Source: Marivita cryptomonadis (lineage in GTDB: Bacteria; Pseudomonadota; Alphaproteobacteria; Rhodobacterales; Rhodobacteraceae). Taken from it: 64,000 bases of DNA. The position numbers and the translations under genes are program-made. Of the stretch, positions 16,145 to 24,309 are shown one piece after another. How positions within the stretch are numbered: the stretch's first letter is position 1; each line of letters opens with the position of its first letter. Under the pieces are notes generated by a model that was not told where the DNA came from, did not search any database, and saw only the letters and a list, made by a program, of their open reading frames with translations. Where the stretch lies: assembly GCF_002115725.1 (NCBI RefSeq), contig NZ_JFKD01000007.1, positions 62,001 through 126,000 on the forward strand, in the 5' to 3' direction.

Positions 16145-16690
16145 CTAATACGAGACTGCGAAATCTGTCCCAAACAAAGGTGTTTCGCAGTTTAAACTGT
16201 AGTTTTCTTCCGCGGCGTTGACGACATCTGCCACGACATAGGTCAAGTGAAACCTTCGATCGAGCTCCTGTTCATCTGCGTCATGATCCGCGTGTTCTCT
16301 TTCGACATTTCCAATGTGCTGAAAAAATCTGGTGAACTCGCTCGAAGTCTTCCATGACTGAAGTTGACCCGTGTCCAGATTGATACCGGCCAATTCGCGC
16401 ATCGCGTTGATCCAGAGTTTGCATTTTTGCATCGCCTCAGCCTCTTTGATGGTGTGGCCATCGAAAAACCGATTACTCACGATGATGCGATTGTTGTCCC
16501 AGCTATACGTAACCCTCGAATAGCTGGTCTCTCCAGCGCTGTTCAGAAATCGTTCCAGCCTAAAAATACCGAAATCCAACATGGTCGGAGCATCATTCAT
16601 CAGTTGAATAATGTTTTCGTCGGGCTCGGCTTGCGACGACTTGGAGAAGCTGATGGCCACAACTGCTGCGAGCAATATTTTTTTCAACAT
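16145..16690 (-). CDS. Exported hypothetical protein
   Basis: 181 residues. MLKKILLAAVVAISFSKSSQA is a clear Sec signal peptide (cleavage likely after A-x-A near residue 21). The mature part has no motif I recognise; it has one late Cys pair candidate (C in EAMQKCKLW and in SLNCETPLF). The gene is noticeably more AT-rich than its neighbours and lies directly after tRNA-His, which would fit acquired DNA, though no integrase or repeat of the tRNA end is visible. Bases 16691-16868 upstream show no gene. Confidence 0.7.
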   Translation of the reverse strand: MLKKILLAAVVAISFSKSSQAEPDENIIQLMNDAPTMLDFGIFRLERFLNSAGETSYSRVTYSWDNNRIIVSNRFFDGHTIKEAEAMQKCKLWINAMRELAGINLDTGQLQSWKTSSEFTRFFQHIGNVEREHADHDADEQELDRRFHLTYVVADVVNAAEENYSLNCETPLFGTDFAVSY

Positions 16691-16868
16691 TTTTACCTCT
16701 AATTTGAAGTTGGTTCGATCAGGAGGCGCGAAATGTCGTTACAGCATGGAACCAGAAAACCTTGATGGCGCGCAGTAGAAGTGTGTCGGCGTTTTGCCAC
16801 GCGATCAAGTTTTCTTACATGCTGCGGGTCGGTGTCCGTCAAAAAATGGCTGCAGTGCCGGAAGCGTC

Positions 16869-17174
16869 TTAGTCTGTTTCGATCTTGATGGTCTGCAGCA
16901 GGCGGCCTGTGTCGCGGGCGAAGATCAGGATTTGGTCTTCTTCGGTCACCACGGCGTACCAGTTGCGCGCTTGAGTGAACGCGGTGGCGGTCGTGCCATC
17001 CGGCAGGGTGATCAAATCGGGCAGGGGTGTGGCACTTTGATTGTAGCGGATGACAATCAGCGCCACGATGAGTATGACCCCCCCGATCATAGTTGCGGTC
17101 AGGACCGTCACCAGCCGCCGCAGGAATCGCAGGTTGGCCGGTTCGGGGACCTGATCTTGAGGGGCGTTGTCCAT
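16869..17174 (-). CDS. DUF6476 family membrane protein
   Basis: 101 residues. One membrane helix at about residues 21-46 follows a short N-terminal tail (MDNAPQDQVPEPANLRFLRR), so the C-terminal part probably faces the periplasm; it reads as small beta strands (LPDGTTATAFTQARNW, LIFARDTGRLLQTI). GGAG lies six bases before the start. Its start codon at 17174-17172 overlaps the start codon of the divergent rluD-like gene. Confidence 0.78.
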   Translation of the reverse strand: MDNAPQDQVPEPANLRFLRRLVTVLTATMIGGVILIVALIVIRYNQSATPLPDLITLPDGTTATAFTQARNWYAVVTEEDQILIFARDTGRLLQTIKIETD

Positions 17175-18198
17175 GTCTGACTCCATTTTGCGTGTGACCA
17201 TCGGGGCCGAGCCGCCGCCACGCCTTGATAAGGCCTTGGCGCGTGACGTGCCAGAGGAGGCGGCGCTGTCGCGCACGCGGCTTTCCAAGCTGATCGACGA
17301 GGGCGCGGTGCGTCGTTCGGGTGAGGTGGTCAACAACCCCAAAGCCAGTGTGGCCGAGGGGGACGTGATCGAGATCGCGGTACCCGAAGTGGCTGAAAGC
17401 CATATCGAGGCGGAAGATTTGCCTTTGGACGTGCGGTACGAGGACGACGATCTGATCGTGGTCATGAAACCTGCGGGCATGGTGGTCCATCCCGCACCTG
17501 GCACGCCGTCGGGCACGCTGGTCAATGCGCTGCTGCACCATTTCGGCGGCAAGCTGTCCGGGGTGGGCGGGGTTGGGCGACCGGGGATTGTGCACCGGAT
17601 CGACAAGGATACCAGCGGTCTGTTGGTGATTGCTAAGTCGGACCGGGCGCATCACGGGCTGGCGGACCAGTTTGCCGCGCATAGTGTCGAACGGCTGTAT
17701 CAGGCGCTGGTGCATGGGCATCCCGATCCGGGTGATCCGAGATTGCGCGGCGTGCGCGGCGTGTCGATCGAACCGGGGGCGGTGATCAAGATCACCAGTG
17801 ATCTGGCGCGGCACAAGACCGACCGGCAAAAACAGGCGGTGTTCTTTGGGCATGGCAAGCACGCAATCACGCGGGCGCGGGTGCTGGAGGTCTATGGAGT
17901 TCCGGCGCAGGTGTCTTTGGTGGAGTGTCGGCTTGAAACCGGGCGCACCCATCAGATCAGGGTGCATATGGCGCATGCGGGGCATGGGCTGATTGGCGAC
18001 CCGGTCTATGGCGGGCGGCGCAAGGTGGCCAAGGGGGCGTTGCCGGATGCGGCGATGGCGTTGTTGGCGGGGTTCGATCGTCAGGCGCTGCATGCGGCTG
18101 TTCTTGGGTTTGACCACCCGGTGAGCGGTGAAACCATCCGCTTTGAGGCCGCGTTACCCACGGACATGGATGATCTGATCACAAGTTTGCGTGGCTGA
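17173..18198 (+). CDS. RluA/RluD family pseudouridine synthase
   Basis: 341 residues. An N-terminal S4 RNA-binding part (RLDKALARD ... VRRSGEVV) is followed by the RluA catalytic core with VHRIDKDTSGLLVIAKS containing the catalytic Asp, and ETGRTHQIRVHMAHAGHGLIGDPVYG. Such enzymes modify uridines of 23S rRNA helix 69 or tRNA. ATG 17173 aligns with the usual RluD N-terminus; GAGGGG lies about 11 bases upstream, inside the divergent gene. Confidence 0.9.
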   Translation: MSDSILRVTIGAEPPPRLDKALARDVPEEAALSRTRLSKLIDEGAVRRSGEVVNNPKASVAEGDVIEIAVPEVAESHIEAEDLPLDVRYEDDDLIVVMKPAGMVVHPAPGTPSGTLVNALLHHFGGKLSGVGGVGRPGIVHRIDKDTSGLLVIAKSDRAHHGLADQFAAHSVERLYQALVHGHPDPGDPRLRGVRGVSIEPGAVIKITSDLARHKTDRQKQAVFFGHGKHAITRARVLEVYGVPAQVSLVECRLETGRTHQIRVHMAHAGHGLIGDPVYGGRRKVAKGALPDAAMALLAGFDRQALHAAVLGFDHPVSGETIRFEAALPTDMDDLITSLRG

Positions 18199-18258
18199 AA
18201 CAATCGTCCCATGTGCGTGAGCGCACTGACATGGCGCTTACAACTGCGTCTGTGTGCG

Positions 18259-18273
18259 TTAAATTAGATTTAA
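18259..18273. promoter_or_regulatory. CtrA-type box upstream of rpoH
   Basis: TTAA-ATTAGAT-TTAA matches the CtrA consensus TTAA-N7-TTAA exactly. It is the core of a longer perfect inverted repeat, CGTTAAAT-TAG-ATTTAACG (18257-18275). It lies about 80 bases before the rpoH start and 14 bases upstream of the sigma-32-like promoter. Confidence 0.5.
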
Positions 18274-18286
18274 CGAAACGCAGATA

Positions 18287-18315
18287 CTTGAAATTTTCGG
18301 GCGGCTTCCCAAATT
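18287..18315 (+). promoter_or_regulatory. Sigma-32-type promoter of rpoH
   Basis: CTTGAAA (18287-18293) and CCCAAATT (18308-18315) are separated by 14 bases, close to the heat-shock consensus CTTGAAA-N13-17-CCCCATNT. The start codon of rpoH lies 37 bases downstream. This would give autoregulation of the heat-shock sigma factor, as known in other alphaproteobacteria. Confidence 0.55.
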
Positions 18316-18351
18316 GGATGTTAAGCCCGTAAACATTGGAGGGACAAGGGT

Positions 18352-19248
18352 ATGGCCAATTATGCGAATCTCCCGGCCCCGTCACCGGAAGCCGGACTGA
18401 GCCGCTATCTTCAGGAAATCCGGAAGTTTCCGCTTCTGGAACCGGAAGAAGAGTACATGCTCGCCAAGCGTTGGGTTGAGCAGGAGGACACGCAAGCGGC
18501 GCACCGGATGGTCACAAGCCACCTGCGCCTCGCGGCGAAGATTGCGATGGGCTATCGCGGTTACGGGTTGCCTCAGGCCGAAGTGATTTCCGAAGCCAAT
18601 GTCGGCCTGATGCAGGCGGTCAAACGGTTCGATCCTGAAAAGGGTTTCCGTCTGGCAACCTATGCGATGTGGTGGATTCGCGCCTCGATTCAGGAATATA
18701 TCCTGCGGTCGTGGTCGCTGGTGAAGCTGGGCACGACAAGCGCGCAGAAAAAGCTGTTCTTTAACCTGCGCAAGGCGAAGTCGCGCATTGGTGCGCTGGA
18801 AGATGGTGATCTGCGTCCCGAACACGTGGCCAAGATCGCGCACGATCTGGGTGTGAACGAAGACGAGGTCATTTCGATGAACCGGCGTCTGTCGGGCGGT
18901 GATGCGTCGTTGAATGCGACGGTCGGGTCCGAAGGCGAAGGCACGATGCAGTGGCAGGATTGGCTTGAGGATGAGAGCGCAGATCAGGCTGGTGACTATG
19001 AAGAGCGCGACGAGCTTGAGGCGCGCCGGGCGATGCTGGTGCAGGCGATGGATGTGTTGAATGATCGCGAGAAGGACATTCTGACACAACGGCGTCTGGC
19101 GGAGAAGCCGGTCACTCTGGAAGATCTGTCGGGCCAGTATGACGTGAGCCGCGAGCGGATTCGTCAGATCGAAGTCCGGGCGTTCGAGAAATTGCAGAAG
19201 CGGATGCGTGATCTGGCCAAGGAACAAGGTTTGTTGGCTGCGATCTAA
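18352..19248 (+). CDS. rpoH: RNA polymerase heat-shock sigma factor RpoH
   Basis: 298 residues of the sigma-70 group 3 family. Region 2 is present with the polymerase-binding SEANVGLMQAVKRFDPEKGF and promoter-melting YAMWWIRASIQEYI; the RpoH box QKKLFFNLRK is intact, which separates it from other sigma factors. Region 4 ends with YDVSRERIRQIEVRAFEKLQ. It directs transcription of chaperone and protease genes. GGAGGG lies upstream, and the region before it carries heat-shock- and CtrA-type sites. A strong terminator follows. Confidence 0.96.
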   Translation: MANYANLPAPSPEAGLSRYLQEIRKFPLLEPEEEYMLAKRWVEQEDTQAAHRMVTSHLRLAAKIAMGYRGYGLPQAEVISEANVGLMQAVKRFDPEKGFRLATYAMWWIRASIQEYILRSWSLVKLGTTSAQKKLFFNLRKAKSRIGALEDGDLRPEHVAKIAHDLGVNEDEVISMNRRLSGGDASLNATVGSEGEGTMQWQDWLEDESADQAGDYEERDELEARRAMLVQAMDVLNDREKDILTQRRLAEKPVTLEDLSGQYDVSRERIRQIEVRAFEKLQKRMRDLAKEQGLLAAI

Positions 19249-19272
19249 GCGATCCACGCGACTTAAGATTGG

Positions 19273-19302
19273 AAACGCCGGGCCTGTGCCCGGCGTTTTT
19301 TC
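19273..19302 (+). terminator. Rho-independent terminator of rpoH
   Basis: Stem AAACGCCGGGC (19273-19283), loop CTGT, stem GCCCGGCGTTT, then a run of T. The G+C-rich perfect stem and T tract are typical of an intrinsic terminator. Confidence 0.92.
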
Positions 19303-19339
19303 GTGTTAGGCCGAAGCAAACAGACAGGAGGGCTTTGGC

Positions 19340-20308
19340 ATGACAGAGGTGCGATGGGGTATTCTTGGGGCGGCGAAGTTCGCCCGCGAGCAGATGGCCC
19401 CGGCGATACATGCTGCGCGGCGGTCGCGTTTGGCAGTGCTGGCAACATCTGACCCTGCGAAGGCCGCGCCGTTTCAGGCGATGGATGGCGCTTTGCGCGT
19501 GGTGGACAGCTATGAGGCGGTGCTGGCCGATCCAAATGTCGATGCGGTTTATATCCCGCTGCCCAATTCGCTGCATGTGGAGTGGACGCGACGGGCGCTT
19601 GAGGCGGGCAAGCATGTGTTGTGCGAAAAGCCGATTGCGATGCGCGCGAATGAGATTGACGGGTTGATCGCCTTGCGGGACCAGACCGGGTTGGTGGCGG
19701 CAGAGGCCTATATGATTGTGCATCACCCGCAATGGCAACAGGTGCGTGACTGGATCAAGGGCGGGGCTATTGGCGAATTGCGGCGGGTCAATGCGACATT
19801 CACCTATGACAATTCCAGTGATCCGGGGAACATTCGCAACGCGGTTGAAACCGGTGGTGGCAGTTTGCCTGATATCGGGGTCTATACGCTGGGCTGCACG
19901 CGGTATGTAACCGGGCAAGAGCCTGAGGCGGTGCTGTTTGCCGACATTCGGCGCGAGAGCGGTGTCGAGGTTCGGGCCGAGGCGATGATTCAGTTCGACG
20001 GGTTTACGCTGACTTCGCTTACCTCGATGCGGATGCTGCGCTACCAGTCGGTGACGTTTCAGGGGACGGACGGGGTGGTCGAAGTGCCGGTGCCGTTCAA
20101 TCCGCTGGGCTATGGTGATGCCGAGGTTCGGCTGATGCGGAAATCTGGGCCGGTCGAGGTGTGCCGCTATCCTGGGGTGAACCAGTATGTGCGGCAGGTC
20201 GAGGCCTTTGGCGCTGCGGTACGTGGAGAGGCAGAGTATCCCTGTCCGCTGGAGTTCAGCCAAGGCACGCAAGCTTTGATCGACATGATCTGGGCGGCGG
20301 AGCGCTGA
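19340..20308 (+). CDS. Gfo/Idh/MocA family oxidoreductase
   Basis: 322 residues. The N-terminal Rossmann part begins WGILGAAKFAREQMAPAI (a slightly altered GxGxxG), with VDAVYIPLPNSLH and the family motif CEKPIA. The C-terminal half carries GGGSLPDIGVYTLG, where Asp and Tyr usually take part in catalysis. Members use NAD(P) to oxidise or reduce sugars, inositols or aldehydes; the substrate is unknown. It stands alone between two terminators. Confidence 0.87.
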   Translation: MTEVRWGILGAAKFAREQMAPAIHAARRSRLAVLATSDPAKAAPFQAMDGALRVVDSYEAVLADPNVDAVYIPLPNSLHVEWTRRALEAGKHVLCEKPIAMRANEIDGLIALRDQTGLVAAEAYMIVHHPQWQQVRDWIKGGAIGELRRVNATFTYDNSSDPGNIRNAVETGGGSLPDIGVYTLGCTRYVTGQEPEAVLFADIRRESGVEVRAEAMIQFDGFTLTSLTSMRMLRYQSVTFQGTDGVVEVPVPFNPLGYGDAEVRLMRKSGPVEVCRYPGVNQYVRQVEAFGAAVRGEAEYPCPLEFSQGTQALIDMIWAAER

Positions 20309-20335
20309 CCGGGCGGGTTTTCTTGGGTGGAACGA

Positions 20336-20368
20336 AAAAGGGCTGATCCGAAGATCAGCCCTTTTGCT
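20336..20368. terminator. Bidirectional terminator
   Basis: Perfect stem AAAAGGGCTGATC / GATCAGCCCTTTT (20336-20348 and 20353-20365) with loop CGAA. Flanking A and T runs allow it to end both the oxidoreductase gene and the convergent phaZ gene. Confidence 0.9.
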
Positions 20369-21649
20369 TTACGCGGCGTTGGTGTTCGCCGGTTTGGATT
20401 TCTTGCCCTTGTTGCGGTCGCCCGCATTGCTGTCGATGAAATCGAGCACGAGGGGCCGGATATTGTTTCGCCAGCTTTTGCCAGCGAAGATGCCGTAGTG
20501 ACCGGCACCGGGTTCGACATGGCTTGCCTTCATGTCATCGGGCAGGCCGGTGCAGAGGTTCAGGGCCGCAAGGCATTGGCCGGGCGCGGAGATGTCGTCT
20601 TTCTCGCCCTCGACTGTTTTGACGGCGACCTTGGTGATCGCGCCGAAATTGACCTTGTGGCCTGCAACGACAAATTCGTTCTTCGCAATCTCGCGCTTCT
20701 TGAAGATGCGGTCGACGGTGGAGAGGTAGAATTCGGCGGGCATGTCCATGACGGCCAGATATTCGTCGTAAAAGCGGTTGTGCGGATCGTGGTCCGACGC
20801 ATCGCCGCGCATCACATTCTGGATTTGCTCTGAAAACGCGCTGGCATGACGTTCGCCGTTCATCGAAATGAACGAAGCCAACTGCAAGAGGCCCGGATAG
20901 ACCATGCGGCCGACGCCTTTGTATTTGAAGCCAACACGCTGGATCATCGTTTCCTCGAGCTGGCCCATGGTCACCCGTGCACCGAAATCGGTCACGTCTG
21001 TCGGGGTTGCATCGGGGTCGACGGGGCCGCCGATCAGGGTCAGCGTACGCGGTTGTGCGTCCGGGTCCAGTTCGGCCAGATAGGCCGTGGCAGCAAGGGT
21101 CAGCGGAACCGGCTGGCACACGGCGACGACGTTTGTGTCGGGGCCCAGCTCGCGCATGAACTCCATCAGGTAGAGGGTGTAATCCTCGACGTCGAACTTG
21201 CCGGCGCTGACGGGAATGTCGCGGGCGTTGTGCCAATCTGTCACGTAAACTTCGCAGTTCACGATTAGGGATTTGACCGTCGAACGGAGGAGCGTTGCAT
21301 AGTGACCGGACATCGGCGCCACCAGCAGGATTTTGCGAGGCTGTTCCTCGCGGCCGACAACGTCGAAATGGATCAGGTCACCGAAGGGACGTTCGACTAT
21401 AGTCTTAACGTCGACAAGGTGATCCTTGCCGTCTTCGTGGGTGAACGTCCGAATCCCCCAGTCAGGTTTGGCGACCATCCGTTCGAACGTGCGTTCGGTC
21501 ACTTCACCCCAAGCGGCCATCCATTGCATGCCGGGGTTTGGAAGCATTGCCCAGGCGGGATAAGACGCCATAGTGCGCGCTGTCGCGCCAAGCCATTGAT
21601 TTGTATTGCGAAACGTTTCCATGAGATCGTAGGTCATCATGTAGCGCAT
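20369..21649 (-). CDS. phaZ: Intracellular polyhydroxybutyrate depolymerase
   Basis: 426 residues of the intracellular PhaZ type: alpha/beta hydrolase with no signal peptide. A cysteine in VVAVCQPVPLTLAA takes the place of the usual lipase-box serine. Other recognised parts are LLVAPMSGHYATLLRSTV, VYVTDWHNARDIP and the C-terminal GAGHYGIFAGKSWR with the His. It breaks down stored PHB granules. The tail is basic (KGKKSKPAN). It is divergent from phaC, with a shared control region of about 100 bases. Confidence 0.93.
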   Translation of the reverse strand: MRYMMTYDLMETFRNTNQWLGATARTMASYPAWAMLPNPGMQWMAAWGEVTERTFERMVAKPDWGIRTFTHEDGKDHLVDVKTIVERPFGDLIHFDVVGREEQPRKILLVAPMSGHYATLLRSTVKSLIVNCEVYVTDWHNARDIPVSAGKFDVEDYTLYLMEFMRELGPDTNVVAVCQPVPLTLAATAYLAELDPDAQPRTLTLIGGPVDPDATPTDVTDFGARVTMGQLEETMIQRVGFKYKGVGRMVYPGLLQLASFISMNGERHASAFSEQIQNVMRGDASDHDPHNRFYDEYLAVMDMPAEFYLSTVDRIFKKREIAKNEFVVAGHKVNFGAITKVAVKTVEGEKDDISAPGQCLAALNLCTGLPDDMKASHVEPGAGHYGIFAGKSWRNNIRPLVLDFIDSNAGDRNKGKKSKPANTNAA

Positions 21650-21724
21650 AGAGGCGTCTCCTTAAGCTTAACCCGGCAACCGGGCCAATTCGTCGCTTTG
21701 CCTCCCACCGCAGGCGACTGTATT

Positions 21725-21735
21725 CTGCATGGCAG
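21725..21735. promoter_or_regulatory. PhaR-type box between phaZ and phaC
   Basis: CTGC-ATG-GCAG fits the CTGC-N3-GCAG site described for PhaR of Paracoccus. It lies about 25 bases before the phaC start codon and in the phaZ/phaC divergent region, so it could affect either gene. Confidence 0.6.
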
Positions 21736-21759
21736 CATGAATAGGGGGGAAAGTTGGCC

Positions 21760-23553
21760 ATGACAACTAACGACGTTGCCGCACCGGAAATGAGCGCGGA
21801 ACTTGAGGCCAATTTGCAAAAGATCGAAACGCTGTCACAGCGTCTCGTTTCGGCCCTGTCGCATAAAAAGCAGATCAACCCGGCGCTGCACGGGCCGGAT
21901 GCCATGTTGTACGGGAAGGCGTTGCAGGGCTACTGGCAGGAGTGGATGCACAACCCTGCCAAGATCCTCGAACATCAGATCGAGTATTGGGGCAAGTCGG
22001 TCACCCATTATGTCGAGGCGCAGCAGGCGCTGGCCAAGGGCAAGCTGCAGCCGCCCGAAGATCCCGGCCCCAAGGATCGCCGGTTCAAGAACCCGCTTTG
22101 GGACGAACATCCGTATTTCAACTTCATCAAGCAGCAATACCTCATCAACTCCGAAGCGATCCACAACGCGGTAGAAGATATCGAGGACATGGACAGCACC
22201 GAGAAGAAGCGCTTGCGGTTTTTCGCGCATCAGATCGTGGACATGTTCGCGCCCACCAACTTCTTTGCCACCAATCCCGATGCTTTGCAGAAAGCGCTTG
22301 AGACCGAGGGCGAGAGCCTTGTCAAAGGGCTTGAGAACCTTGTCGCGGATCTGGAAGCGAACAATGGCGAACTGGTCGTGCGTCTTGCCGATGAGGGCGC
22401 ATTCGAGATCGGCACCAACATCGCCACTGCCGAGGGCGAGGTGATCTATCGCAACCATATGATGGAAGTGATCCAATACAAACCGACCACTGAAAAGGTG
22501 CGTGAGACGCCGATCATCCTGTTCCCGCCCTGGATCAACAAGTTCTATATTCTGGACCTGAAGCCAGAAAATTCGTTCATCCGTTGGGTGGTCGATCAGG
22601 GATACACACTGTTCGTTGTCAGCTGGATCAACCCGGACGAGTCCTACAAGGATGTCGGTCTCGATACGTATATCGAAGATGGGTATCTGCGGGTGATCGA
22701 AGAGGTCAAATCCATCTGCGAAGTCGATAAGGTCAATACCATCGGCTATTGCATCGCAGGCACCACGCTGAGCCTGACGCTTTCTTTGCTCAAGCAGCGG
22801 GGCGACAATTCGATCAAGTCCGCCACGTTCTTTACCACCCTGACCGATTTCGGGGATCAGGGAGAGTTCACACCGTTTCTGCAGAACGATTTTATCGACG
22901 GGATCGAATCCGAGATCGGCGATACCGGGATGCTCAAGTCATTTATCATGGCGCGGACGTTCAGCTTTCTGCGGTCGAACGACCTGATCTACGGTCCTGC
23001 CATCAAGAGCTACATGATGGGAGAGACACCGCCAGCGTTTGATTTGCTTTACTGGAATGGCGACGGGGCGAACCTGCCGGGACGGATGGCGATTCAGTAT
23101 CTGCGCGGGCTGTGCCAGTCCAACAAGTTTGCCGAAGGCGATTTCGAGTTGATGGGGCATACATTGTCGCTGCGCGATGTGGACGTGCCGCTGTGTTCGA
23201 TCGCCTGCGAGACCGATCACATCGCGGCGTGGAAGGACTGCTATCGCGGCGTTCAGGCGATGGGGTCGAAATCCAAGCATTTCATCCTGTCCGAGTCGGG
23301 CCACATTGCGGGAATCGTGAACCCACCGACCAAAAACAAGTACGGCCATTACACGAATGATGACCTGTCCTTGCCGTCGGAGGATTGGAAATCGTCAGCG
23401 AATTACACCGAGGGATCATGGTGGCCGGTTTGGGAAAAGTGGATGGCGAAACGGGCGGGAAAATGGGTCAAGGCACGGGAAGTAGGGGATAAATCCCATC
23501 CACCTTTGGCACCCGCACCCGGCACTTATGTATTGACCAAGGCGCGCGCCTGA
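21760..23553 (+). CDS. phaC: Class I polyhydroxyalkanoate synthase
   Basis: 597 residues. The catalytic lipase-box-like motif GYCIAGTT puts the nucleophile at C331; later ETDHIAAWKDCY and SGHIAGIVNPP supply the Asp and His of the triad. The length and the N-terminal domain (PHBC_N) are those of class I enzymes that polymerise 3-hydroxybutyryl-CoA. A GGGGGGA tract lies before the start; TTG 21754 would add two residues and is closer to it. phaP and phaR follow, and the divergent phaZ completes the locus. Confidence 0.94.
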   Translation: MTTNDVAAPEMSAELEANLQKIETLSQRLVSALSHKKQINPALHGPDAMLYGKALQGYWQEWMHNPAKILEHQIEYWGKSVTHYVEAQQALAKGKLQPPEDPGPKDRRFKNPLWDEHPYFNFIKQQYLINSEAIHNAVEDIEDMDSTEKKRLRFFAHQIVDMFAPTNFFATNPDALQKALETEGESLVKGLENLVADLEANNGELVVRLADEGAFEIGTNIATAEGEVIYRNHMMEVIQYKPTTEKVRETPIILFPPWINKFYILDLKPENSFIRWVVDQGYTLFVVSWINPDESYKDVGLDTYIEDGYLRVIEEVKSICEVDKVNTIGYCIAGTTLSLTLSLLKQRGDNSIKSATFFTTLTDFGDQGEFTPFLQNDFIDGIESEIGDTGMLKSFIMARTFSFLRSNDLIYGPAIKSYMMGETPPAFDLLYWNGDGANLPGRMAIQYLRGLCQSNKFAEGDFELMGHTLSLRDVDVPLCSIACETDHIAAWKDCYRGVQAMGSKSKHFILSESGHIAGIVNPPTKNKYGHYTNDDLSLPSEDWKSSANYTEGSWWPVWEKWMAKRAGKWVKAREVGDKSHPPLAPAPGTYVLTKARA

Positions 23554-23584
23554 CCTGTGGCTGACGCCTGGTCAAAGAAATTTG

Positions 23585-23622
23585 CTGCAGTGCAGAAAAA
23601 GACTTGAAATGCTGCAGTGCAG
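23585..23622. promoter_or_regulatory. Two PhaR-type boxes upstream of phaP
   Basis: Two copies of CTGC-AGT-GCAG at 23585-23595 and 23612-23622, 27 bases apart, match CTGC-N3-GCAG. They lie before the phasin gene, where PhaR repression relieved by PHB is known in related bacteria. Confidence 0.78.
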
Positions 23623-23690
23623 CATGTATATATTCGTCATCTGCACAAGACAGCGGGGTGGGCCCGCCGAGCAGGAAAGGATTTAAGACA

Positions 23691-24140
23691 ATGGCTAAGA
23701 CACCCGACATGACAGCGACCATGAAAGAAATGATGGGCGCGTTCCCGGTTGACACGAAAGCAATGGAAGACGCTTTCAAAACAACAGCAACTCTGAACGA
23801 GAAGCTGTCCCACGTTGCAATCGAAGCGGCTGACAAGTCGGCTGAGATTTCTGCAAAGTGGACCAAAGACACCCTCGCCAAGATGGGCGAAATGTCCAAG
23901 GCGAAAACAGAGCCGGCAGACTATGCCAAGGCGATGACCGATTTCGCTTCCGCTCAGGCTGAAGTTGCTGCCGAAAACATGGCCGCATTCGCCGAGATCG
24001 CGAAGAAAGTCCAGATGGACACAGTTGAGCTGATGATGGCCGCAGGCAAGGACCTCTCCGAGGACGCAACTGCCGCAGTCAAGAAAGCAACGGCTGACGT
24101 GACAACAGCTGCCAAGAAGGCAACTGCTGCTGCAAAGTAA
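23691..24140 (+). CDS. phaP: Phasin
   Basis: 149 residues, strongly helical and rich in Ala, Lys and Glu, with a phasin-2-type core (AIEAADKSAEISAKW ... AKMGEMSKAK) and a repetitive C-terminal tail (AAVKKATADVTTAAKKATAA). Phasins coat PHB granules. GAAAGGA lies about nine bases before the ATG; upstream ATGs would run through the operator. The PhaR-type boxes upstream suggest PhaR control. Confidence 0.9.
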   Translation: MAKTPDMTATMKEMMGAFPVDTKAMEDAFKTTATLNEKLSHVAIEAADKSAEISAKWTKDTLAKMGEMSKAKTEPADYAKAMTDFASAQAEVAAENMAAFAEIAKKVQMDTVELMMAAGKDLSEDATAAVKKATADVTTAAKKATAAAK

Positions 24141-24190
24141 GCTGTTCCCGAATTAGCGTTCTCTCCTCCCAAATTGGAACGCTATATTCT

Positions 24191-24222
24191 GGCCGGGTCC
24201 CTCGCGGATCCGGCCTTTTTTT
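24191..24222 (+). terminator. Rho-independent terminator after phaP
   Basis: Stem GGCCGGGTCC (24191-24200), loop CTCGC, stem GGATCCGGCC, then seven T. One G-U pair. It separates phaP from phaR. Confidence 0.92.
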
Positions 24223-24273
24223 GTGTCCACGCCCTGTCACCAGCGCTTTCTTTTTGTGCTGCATATGCTTAGG

Positions 24274-24284
24274 CTGCAATGCAG
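24274..24284. promoter_or_regulatory. PhaR-type box upstream of phaR
   Basis: CTGC-AAT-GCAG matches the PhaR consensus and lies 25 bases before the phaR start, as expected for autoregulation. A partial site (CTGCATATGC) lies just before it. Confidence 0.72.
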
Positions 24285-24309
24285 CGAAGATAACGGGGGA
24301 GGGGACACC

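Noticed and set aside
16145..16690. Genomic island at tRNA-His
   Set aside because: No integrase, no repeat of the tRNA 3' end and no further foreign genes; only a single AT-richer gene.
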